A stretch of 64,000 bases of DNA from Haematobia irritans (lineage: Eukaryota > Arthropoda > Insecta > Diptera > Muscidae): contig NC_134398.1 of the NCBI RefSeq assembly GCF_050003625.1, positions 95,875,674 to 95,939,673 of the forward strand, written 5' to 3'. Numbering within the stretch: position 1 is the first letter of the stretch; every line of letters begins with the position of its first letter. Position numbers and translations under genes: made by a program. Below the pieces are notes generated by a model. The model was not told the origin of the DNA. It made no database searches and saw only the letters and a program-made list of their open reading frames with translations. Below, one piece after another: positions 56,600-64,000 of this stretch.

Positions 56600-57128
56600 T
56601 TAGGTTGAATTCATTGTTAAATAATTCCATGGTTTTAACATATTATTATGGAATTTCTTTATTTTTCCATCGACATTTATAAAACTATTTACGCCCTCTC
56701 TATTTACAATTTCATATGGGCCTAGATACGGTGATTGATTCTTTTTTCTATTCATCTGGCGTAAAAGTACAAAATCGCCTTCTTTCAAAATAAGTGGATT
56801 AGAAACTTGGTTACTATGAACTCTCGTTATTTTTGATTTCTATAAATATTCTTTTGACTTAGCAAGAGAATATTTAAGTCTCTGTTTCAATTCATTGGCG
56901 TAATCATCCATATCATAACATTTATTAGCTTTTCTTATTTCATCGTTCAGTTAATAAGGTAACTTACCAAAAACTAGCTCATATGGTGAATAATTAGTAT
57001 CAACATGTGGTGTGGTATTATAGGCAAACGTAAAATATGGTATCCAAGAGACCCATTCATCATCTTTGGTAAAATTTAACAAAAATTCGTTAAGAACTCT
57101 ATGATTTCTCTCTATCGAACCCAATGTC
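56600..57128 (-). pseudogene. 412-like integrase, end of catalytic core and C-terminal domain
   Basis: 57128-56830 continues the integrase in broken frames (ETLGSIERNHRVLNE with the catalytic Glu, then YSPYELVFG). 56788-56600 gives EGDFVLLRQMNRKKNQSPYL and GPYEIVNREG, a GPY/F-type C-terminal module. Ends 145 bp before the polypurine tract. Confidence 0.75.
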
Positions 57129-57884
57129 TCATGGTGGTATCAGCTGATTCGTAAACTCTGTACCCTTATCTGACTTTAGAATTTTAAAATTCACATAAAT
57201 TAAAATAAATTGCTCTACGAGAGTTTTCGCAACAGTTTTTGCGTCTTTTGACTCCATTGAATATGCTACAACATACTTTGTTAACTCACATTGTATGGTT
57301 AAAATATATCTGTTATTATTAGAAACCCTTAATGGACCTACCGTATCTATTGATATAGTTTCAAAACTTGTTCCTGGTGTATCTGTCATCGTAATTGTTT
57401 CTTGTGTGTGTCTAGTCTGTTTGTTCAATTTACATTGTGGGCAACTTAAAACATATCTTTTGACCATTTTCGACATATTCTTCCATATGTATCGTTGCTT
57501 TAATTTCAGTAATGTTTTGCGGACTCCTAAATGCCCTACGTGTGGTGAATCGTGGTATTCCGCTATTATTTTCAATTGTGTATGCGCACAGTTTATTCTT
57601 CTTGGTTCTTCATATAATATAATTTTCAAATTTACTTTATTCTTTTGTATTAATCTATTCATAATTGTTTTGAATTCTTCCATGGCCATGGATTTGAACA
57701 ATTCATCATTTTTGCTCATTGCTAACTCTTTTATTCGTTGCTGTTGCATCTTCAATATAAGTTTCTCCAAAGTCACCTTGGTGTTCGATGGATTATCGCT
57801 GTATATCACAGACACATTGCTATTATTTATCTCAAATACTGTTTTCTTTCTCTGCATATCCGGTATAAACCCGAGTTTTCTCAT
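57129..57884 (-). pseudogene. 412-like integrase, zinc-binding and catalytic Asp blocks
   Basis: 251 codons. The HHCC set is in EYHDSPHVGHLGVRKT and CPQCKLNK. The catalytic Asp residues are in SIDTVGPLRVSNNNRY and KSDKGTEF. A stop follows at once (QLIPP), before the Glu block at 57120. The first 90 residues are the tether region after RNase H. Confidence 0.82.
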
Positions 57885-57919
57885 ATTTCGTATATCAGTG
57901 GGTGATGTGCATTCCCAAA

Positions 57920-58756
57920 TTAAAAGTTGATCAGGCTTCGAAATGGTACTTCATCACTATAGGTGTCATCGTTATGTTTTTGTGCATGCAACTCTTTCTG
58001 CATGCTTCTAGTAATGGCTAGGACTTGAGCGTCTCGCTCGATTGAAGTGGGAATCATCGCTTTCAAAGTTTCGCTATTTATGTTTATTCTTGACAAAGCG
58101 TCAGCATTTGTATTCATCTTCCCTTTTTTGTACACTATTTCAAAATCATAGTCACATAAATCCATTCGAATACGTGTCATCTTAGAGGATGGATTCTTAT
58201 GTGAGAGCAATGAAACAAGTGGTCTGTGGTCAGTCACAACTATGAATTTTTTGCCATAAAGGTAGGGTCTAAAAAAGTTGATTCCCCAATGAATGGCAAG
58301 GACTTCCTTTTCTAATACTGGTTTATTTAAATCATGTTTTGATAGAGTAGCGCTGGCGTACGAAATTGGTAAATCGCTTCCAATTACCCCTTGGGACAGA
58401 ACTGCTCCCAGAGCATAATTAGATGCGTCTGTCGTCAATATAAAAGTTTGTGAAAAATCCGGGTATTGTAGTACTGGAGGTTTAAGTAAACTAGTCTTCA
58501 AAGTTTCAAATGCATTTTGGCACTGTAAACTCCATTCGAATTTCTGATTCTTTTTGAGAAGCATATTCAAGCATTTTGCTTTATCGGCAAAGTTCGGTAT
58601 AAAGCGCCTATAATAATTACAAAAGGCTACAAATCGTAAGACTTCATCAGCGTTAGTTGGTACAGGATATTGTCTTATTACTTCATCTTTGGCTGGATCA
58701 GTCTTCACTCCTTCATCCGTTATGAGATGTCCCAAATAGACTACCTCCGGCTTCAA
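57920..58756 (-). pseudogene. 412-like RT thumb and RNase H
   Basis: 278 codons beginning with KPEVVYLGHLITDEG (RT thumb), then LTTDASNYALGAVLSQG, DHRPLVSLLSH and NTNADALSRI of RNase H. The finger and palm part with YxDD is absent: only 44 bp separate this ORF from the protease ORF, where about 180 codons are expected. Confidence 0.82.
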
Positions 58757-58799
58757 AAAACTGCATTACTGAATCTTCAATTATGTCGTCTTCCAAAAG

Positions 58800-59731
58800 T
58801 TATGCAACCTGCTTGTTAATCTCTTCCATTTGGGTCTGTGGGAGTCTGTAGTTCTTTATGTAAACTGGAGTAGAATCAGAAGTTTCAATGCGTTGAGTAT
58901 AAAAATTGTTTACGGTAAGCCTCTCTCCAGGTAAATGGAAAATATCTTGAAATTCTGCAAAGATATCTATTATCGACTCTTTAGTCTCTGGATCACTTGT
59001 ACCAATATCCAATGATTCCAATAAAGTGTTCAACCTAGTGGTGTTTTTCTCGTATTGATTAGTGGTTGTGTGGCAGACGTGATAGTCATTTAAAGGATTC
59101 ACGTCACAATCAATATTATCAATAGTTACGTCTTTGTCAGTGGAGTTCAGTAGTTTAACATGAACAACCCCGTGTGCTGGTATAATGCAATTAGCTAGAT
59201 AAACTCCTTCTGCTAATTCTTTGTTGAGTACAATACTTTCTTCTTCAACTTTAATGTTTAGTGGCAAAATGATTTCTGATCTTGATGGTATGGTTATACA
59301 GCGGTGAGTCACCGGTCTATTACTCATGGGTAATATCACATCTTTACTATTCACGTTAAACGCAATTGTGTATGTTTCAAAATCAATTCTGCATAAATAT
59401 TCAGATAGAATATCTCTTCCTATTATTCCATCAGTTGGTATAGGAAAATCGCCTTGAACAACATAGAAATTGTGCACAATGGCATCATCCTCCATTTCCA
59501 AACGTAGACTTGAGGTACCAATACATTGAATTGCCTCTCTGGTTATTCCATTTAATCTTGCTGTGTCTCGTGTATTTATCCTCATAAAATGTTGAACTTT
59601 ACATACAGAAATATCTGCGCCAGTATCTATCATAAATGTGGCACCTGGTTGTGCCTGTAAAGAAAAATATAACAACCTTTTTCTGCCCGTGGCGTTTTTA
59701 AGCGCCGGCAAAACTGATAGGCAGGCACTAT
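58800..59731 (-). pseudogene. 412-like protease and start of RT
   Basis: The frame is open from a TAA near 59732. The protease active site is ATFMIDTGADISV and GIIGRDILSEYLCRIDF follows. The end (FHLPGERLTVNNFYTQRIET...IKNYRLPQTQMEEI) is the RT entry segment. The first about 35 codons lie in a segment that is an inverted copy of the LTR end. Confidence 0.8.
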
Positions 59732-59810
59732 AAATTTAAAAACACAAAATTCGTCAATATTCCACAAAAACTTCATCCACAACACAACAATTAAAACGAC
59801 GAACATTATA
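59650..59810 (-). repeat. Inverted copy of the LTR end at the gag-protease junction
   Basis: Read on the minus strand it matches the plus strand of 55664-55820 and 62045-62194. It includes TGCCGGCGCTTAANAACGCC, CACGG(G)CAG and CAGGCACAACCAGG. Inside the RNA it would be complementary to U5. Confidence 0.8.
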
Positions 59811-61098
59811 CCTTACTTGAGCATTTCAGTGTTACATAAGCATTTGTTTTCAATTCGATGTTAAATATTTTTAATTTTGGGCCTCTTGGATGACACGTAC
59901 AAGGAAAAGCTCGATAGTTTCTTCCACTACTGTTTGTATATGTACGGCCTCTGCCACCAAAATTGCGACTTCCAATACTATTGTTGTTATTGCCATTTCC
60001 ATTAGAATATGTTGTGTAATTACTATGATTTTGCCGATTATCTCGATTAACGTGGCGAGAGTTTCCTCTTTGATTTTCTTGCATGCCCATATTATATCTG
60101 TTACCACTGCGGTAATCGTTAGTGTCATTGTGTCTATAATTGTAAGTATTATGTGTTTTATCGTATCTGTTGTTTGGGTTACCGTACCTCGTATTGCTCC
60201 TGTTATTTCCTTCATATCTATTCCTGTGATATGTATTACCTCCACTAGCCCTACGAACCGGAAAAACTTGTCTCGTACCTAAGCTTTTCTCAGCTGTCAA
60301 ACACCTTTGAGTAGCCTCAGCTAGTGAAGACGGCATGTGAGCCAATAATATCGGTTTAAATTCCGAATTTACACCCTTCATAAAAACATTTAACGCCATA
60401 TTTTCATTTGCCTTGTAAATGGCATCCTTAGTGTCTTGAGTCGGATTTGTTAAATTTCCTATTTCAAACCTGCTGAGCTCATCATTAAGTTCCGAAATTT
60501 TCTCCCTAAATGATGTCATGCTAGAATTGCCCTGTTTCGTATTCCCTAACTCCGTTAAAATCTGTTGTATGGACCTCGGATTAGGGTAAGCGTCTTCCAA
60601 TGCTTTTTTTAAACCCGCGAACGTAGTCGGTCTATTAGATCGGCCTAAAGTGCTCCTTACTTGAGCCGTCAGTTTGAAATTGTAGACGTACTTAACGAAT
60701 ATTTCCTTATTTTCATCTCGTAGTAGGTCATGCAGCAATTCTGACTGTGCAATAAAATCCTCCAAATAGTTGAACGAGCCCTTAAATACTTGTAGGTTTT
60801 TACCCACCATTGATATATCAAACTGAGCCATAGTTGGTAAATTCCTTATATCCTTGATATATTTTATTTTAACTTGTTCAATTAGTAATTCAACTTCCTC
60901 CTTCAAATCAAAAAACTTTACTTTCAATTCAGCTAATTCTTTACAATCAAAAACAGTATCATTCAGAGTATCCTGCAAAGTCTTTAATCTTTCTAATTTA
61001 GTTTCTTTATAATTTGCAGCAAACAATTTATTTTTACTTTTCTTTAAATTGGATTTCAATAATTCTAATTCCTTTATATATTCTTTTAACTTTTCCAT
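59806..61098 (-). CDS. gag: 412-like Gag
   Basis: 430 codons from ATG. The first 100 residues are a coiled coil (LKEYIKELELLKSNLKKSKN). The middle, from FDISMVGKNLQVFKGSFNYL, is a capsid domain with SPxx-like ALEDAYPNPRSIQQILTELG. The C-terminal 150 residues are Arg/Asn/Gly/Tyr-rich with no CCHC knuckle, as is usual for 412/mdg1 Gag. This is the only long intact ORF of the element. Confidence 0.82.
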   Translation of the reverse strand: MEKLKEYIKELELLKSNLKKSKNKLFAANYKETKLERLKTLQDTLNDTVFDCKELAELKVKFFDLKEEVELLIEQVKIKYIKDIRNLPTMAQFDISMVGKNLQVFKGSFNYLEDFIAQSELLHDLLRDENKEIFVKYVYNFKLTAQVRSTLGRSNRPTTFAGLKKALEDAYPNPRSIQQILTELGNTKQGNSSMTSFREKISELNDELSRFEIGNLTNPTQDTKDAIYKANENMALNVFMKGVNSEFKPILLAHMPSSLAEATQRCLTAEKSLGTRQVFPVRRASGGNTYHRNRYEGNNRSNTRYGNPNNRYDKTHNTYNYRHNDTNDYRSGNRYNMGMQENQRGNSRHVNRDNRQNHSNYTTYSNGNGNNNNSIGSRNFGGRGRTYTNSSGRNYRAFPCTCHPRGPKLKIFNIELKTNAYVTLKCSSKV

Positions 61099-61601
61099 TA
61101 AATCGATTTTTCTTCTCTATAATACTATTTTTGTTACTATACAATGTTCTTATCATACTATTTCTATTATATTGTACACTTTTCTTTTTCTACCATTTGA
61201 CTTCCTTTAAAATCTTAGAAATTCAAATATATATAATTCCAGTGTGAACATTAAAATGTGAATGCAAGATTTTATGTGTGAACGCAAATTTATATTCAAA
61301 TGTGAATGCAAAACACAAGTGTTAACGCAAAATTTTACATTGTGAACGACAAACTTTAAGTGTGAACAGCAAATATTTTACAACCATATTCAGTGTAAAG
61401 CCTCTTTTACGTTATAATCGATTATATAGTATTCGATAATCGATTACCATTCATCATATTTGACGTTTTACTTTCACTTTCGTGTTTTGATGACGATCAT
61501 TTTTACATTCGCGTGTGCTTTATATTTTTTTAATTCGTAATAAATATTCCTCGCGTTCAAATTATTTAATTTCCGTGTCAACAATAATAATAGGGAAAAT
61601 T
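61099..61601 (-). other. Leader of the 412-like element, upstream of gag
   Basis: AT-rich. It has six or so spaced TGTGAACGCAAA-like words (61243-61372) and a dyad of two TAATCGATTA (about 61417-61450). No ORF is supported. Confidence 0.5.
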
Positions 61602-62045
61602 CTAATATAGCAATTCATGTATTTTTAAATAAAACAAATAAATAAATATAATACATTTACAAATGCATATCAGTGTTGTGGTTTTTGTTTTCACGGTGGT
61701 TGCCTTCATATAGTGCTGTTTGTTGGTTTTTTTTCTTGGCATTTGTTTTTCAATTTCGTCAATCCTTTGCCATATTTCGGAAGAACGTTGCCAAGACGGT
61801 GGTGGATCGGCATTAACTACTTCTTTCAATGCGGCCAATTCCCTACGCAACCGCACAATTTTTCCACCTCTTCTGTGTTTTGGTTTTGCAGTTGGTGGTA
61901 TCCGGGTCAGCTTTTCTTCCAGCAAACGTTGCTGCCTTTTGAAATAGTCCTCAATTGTTAATTTCTTCGGACCCTCGTTCAGCACAGCTGGAACGACATC
62001 TTCACTGGGCAGATTTCTCTGGTCCGTGTTGGGCAGGATCGCCAT
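61602..62045 (-). CDS. Small leader ORF overlapping the primer binding site
   Basis: 147 codons. The A of its ATG is the last base of the 5' LTR and the next bases are the PBS. The first 105 residues are highly charged (EDYFKRQQRLLEEKLTRIPP, KHRRGGKIVRLRRELAALKE), probably helical, followed by a Lys/Thr-rich stretch and a hydrophobic tail that may be a frame drift. I do not recognise the family. Leader ORFs before gag exist in some retroelements, but no role can be read from this one. Confidence 0.5.
   Translation of the reverse strand: MAILPNTDQRNLPSEDVVPAVLNEGPKKLTIEDYFKRQQRLLEEKLTRIPPTAKPKHRRGGKIVRLRRELAALKEVVNADPPPSWQRSSEIWQRIDEIEKQMPRKKTNKQHYMKATTVKTKTTTLICICKCIIFIYLFYLKIHELLY
62032..62044 (-). 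other. Primer binding site for tRNA-Arg
   Basis: Element strand TGGCGATCCTGCC directly after the LTR CA. Its complement GGCAGGATCGCCA fits the 3' end of insect tRNA-Arg(ACG) as I remember it. 13 nt match. Confidence 0.7.
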
Positions 62046-62194
62046 GAAATTGTTGTCGTTTTTAATTTAGTGTTGTTGGGGATTTGTGAAATGTGTATGT
62101 TGTTTTGGAATGTCTGCCTAGTTGGTTTGCCGGCGCTTAATAACGCCACGGGCAGAAATAAAGGTTTTTATTTTCCTTTGCAGGCACAACCAGG
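62045..62194 (-). repeat. 5' LTR remnant of the 412-like element
   Basis: Only the 150 bp next to the PBS remain. Beyond 62194 the sequence is family-B gag. About 5-6 differences from 55664-55816. Confidence 0.75.
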
Positions 62195-62655
62195 ATACAA
62201 AGCATTCCCGCTGCCTCTAGAAATAATTATAATGAAGTAATAGCGGCTCTTCAACGTAAGTACGGCGGATAACATAAGCAAGACATCTTCAGAATGGAAT
62301 TAAGAGGAAGAGTTCAGAAGTCAAATGAGACTCTATAAGACTTTGCAACAGAGGTTGAGCGGTTGGTGCTTTTGGCATACCCTGGAGAGAATCATCCTCT
62401 TATAGATCGTATCAAGATTGAGACTTTTGTGAATGACATTCGAGACCCTGAGATAAAATGTGCAACATATGCCACACAAAAAGCTACATTCACAGAAGCA
62501 GTAACATTTGCACTTTTACAAGAGACTGCGAGATTGCTGGCACGGCCTCAAATTCACAAAGTACGCAGAGTAGAGACCGAGTTTGAAGAATCGAAATCAG
62601 TCATCAAATTGGTAAAAGAGGCTCTAAGGCAGATAATGCAAGAAATATTGGCACT
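62195..62655 (+). pseudogene. Family B gag, copy 4, C-terminal part
   Basis: TETFVNDIRDPEIKCATYAT and RLLARPQIHKVRRVETEFEE match residues of the Gag at 50971-51342. It is more diverged than the two arms and ends before the CCHC knuckle, where a LINE starts (about 62656). Confidence 0.75.
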
Positions 62656-63633
62656 GACGGCATTCCTATTAGATTTTTGAAAATAATATTTCCATATATT
62701 TCTGTATACATTCTTAATCTTTTCAATATGATCATAACCACGTCTATTTACCCGGTGGGTTGGAAATTTGCTCGTGTTGTGCCGGTTCCGAAAAAGGGTA
62801 ACTCTTATGAATGTGGAAACCTTCGTCCTATAAGTATACTTCCTGCTCTTTCTAAAGTTATGGAGCATATTCTTAAGTGTCAGATAGTGGGGTATATCAC
62901 ATCTAGGAATTTGTTGAATAGTAATCAGTATGCATATAGGAGGGGCTATAGTACGACGGCTTTGCTTTTGTGTTTGACTGAACATGTGAGATGTAGTCTT
63001 AATCGAGGGGAGAACTGTGCTATGGTGTCGCTTGACCTGTCTAAGGCTTTTGATCGTCTAAATCATACATTATTAATTAACAAGCTTAGGGCGAACTATG
63101 GATTTTCAGGAGTTGCGTGTAGACTGACTCTGTCATACTTGCATGGAAGATCGCAGTTCGTGGAGTTGAATGGGCGGAGTTCGGGTACTGCATTCTTGAG
63201 TTGTGGAGTACCCCAAGGTTCTGTACTTGGACCGCTCCTGTTTATCATGTTCCTGAATGATTTTGTTGGATGCTTGGAACCTAATTTTGTTAGAGTATAT
63301 ATGTATGCGGATGACATTCAAATTGTATTTACAGGTGGGATGGAAGGTCTGGATAGTTTGGAGAGGCGCATGAATTCTGCTCTTGATATTGTTTATTCCT
63401 GGATGGTTGACAATAGGTTGGTTATTAATGCAGGTAAGACGACGGCGATTATGTTTCAGGCGGGGTATCGCAATGTGACCTATCCGCAGATCAGAATGTG
63501 TGGTGAGGTTATTCAGTTTGTTCAGACGGTCAAATGCTTGGGTATTACAATTGTTGCGAATTTGGATTTTGGACAACATATATCTTCCCTCTCAGCGAGA
63601 GTGACTTTGGGACTAAGGAAATTACGGAAATAA
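62656..63633 (+). pseudogene. LINE 3 reverse transcriptase
   Basis: 318 codons from 62677 plus in-frame codons upstream. Blocks present: VVPVPKKG, LRPISILPALSKVMEHI, QYAYRRGYSTTALLL, SLDLSKAFDRLNH (first Asp), GVPQGSVLGPLLF and the catalytic YADD (residues 210-213). NAGKTTAIMF and KCLGI follow. It stops at 63633. The C-terminal part continues after a frameshift. It shares the general plan of LINE 2 but is a different family. Confidence 0.85.
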
Positions 63634-64000
63634 GCGTGTCAAGCGTATAGTGGCCCATGCTTTGCTGATGTCTCAGATTAACTATTGTATCGAGGTGGTA
63701 TCTTGTACGTTTCAATATAATAGGTCAAAGATTGCTCTGATTCTGAACAGGGTAGTGCGTTATGTTTTTGGGTTGCGTATTTTTGAACACGTGACAGATA
63801 AGGTAATTGATTTTCTTGGTTCTTCATTTGAACCTTACGTTTTGTCGCGGAGACTAATGTTTTTTCATAGGATGAAAAGAAATGGGTTGTTACATGAACT
63901 TCTTTAGGGATTTGTTTTTTCCAGATCGGTGAGAAATCCGCAGATAATTATACCACGAATAAATTGTTCCCTTTTTGAGAGGGGTTTATTGTTACTACTG
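63634..64000 (+). pseudogene. LINE 3 RT C-terminal region
   Basis: KRIVAHALLMSQINYCIEVV and RVVRYVFGLRIFEHVT match the C-terminal part of Jockey-type RT. It is open to a stop at 63907. Further RT-tail sequence runs on to the window end in other frames. Confidence 0.65.

Larger units (their letters stand above)
55664..62194 (-). mobile_element. 412/mdg1-like LTR retrotransposon, truncated at its 5' LTR
   Basis: 3' LTR 55664-56441 (TGTAGT...TTTCA on the element strand). A polypurine tract lies just inside. Integrase, RT/RNase H, protease and gag follow, then a leader ORF, a tRNA-Arg primer site at 62044-62032 and the last 150 bp of the 5' LTR (62045-62194). TGTAGT ends and tRNA-Arg priming fit the 412/mdg1 group. 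The RT core is deleted and the 5' LTR has lost about 630 bp, so the copy cannot replicate alone. No env is seen. Confidence 0.85.
62656..64000 (+). mobile_element. Jockey-like non-LTR retrotransposon 3, 5'-truncated, runs off the window
   Basis: It begins inside the RT (GTDGIPIRFLKI) directly after family-B gag, the 5' truncation typical of LINE insertion. Endonuclease and ORF1 are absent. The 3' end lies beyond 64000. Confidence 0.82.

Overview
The window is eukaryotic, AT-rich and almost entirely transposable-element DNA. I found no convincing host gene. The (GTCY)n-bearing tandem elements with TATACCC...GGGTATA heads, the gypsy-type errantivirus primed by tRNA-Ser, the 412/mdg1-type element primed by tRNA-Arg, Jockey-like LINEs and mariner relatives together point to a higher dipteran, most likely a muscoid (calyptrate) fly. 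That placement is inference from repeat families.

Layout: 1-3280 is a decayed LINE on the minus strand, interrupted by a TA-flanked inverted-repeat element (2340-3138). 3512-10770 is a second minus-strand LINE (ORF1, endonuclease, RT). Its 3' UTR is split by a 2.8 kb TA-flanked element (3763-6605) that carries tandem exon/intron-like units and a piggyBac-type MITE. 11334-12532 plus 19805-20110 is a dyad-rich repeat split by a recently inserted errantivirus-like provirus (12533-19800, minus strand) with two LTRs, TSD, PBS, PPT, gag, pol and env. 20250-42250 is a long array of alternating A and B mini-me/Helitron-like units. It contains a Penelope-like fragment with a hammerhead-ribozyme-like core, a mariner copy lacking its DNA-binding domain, three tandem 248-bp tails and a TA-flanked MITE that holds two divergent tRNA-like sequences.

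43087-55663 holds a gypsy-like family (called B here): two head-to-tail minus-strand copies, then a large inverted repeat around an (AT)n axis at 50192, then a mariner relict and a 100-N gap. 55664-62194 is a 412/mdg1-like element on the minus strand, with a full 3' LTR, a truncated 5' LTR, and an RT core lost by deletion. It lies within a third family-B gag. From 62656 to the end a 5'-truncated plus-strand Jockey-like LINE interrupts the same gag.

Most elements are broken, so few can act alone. The best candidates for something undescribed are the hammerhead-like core, the divergent twin tRNA-like module, the repeated splice-site-bounded units at 4838-6037, and an inverted copy of the 412-like U5 at its own gag-pol junction. 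The large palindrome may be an assembly artefact: its inner arms look identical while its outer right arm is rich in single-base homopolymer losses beside a gap.
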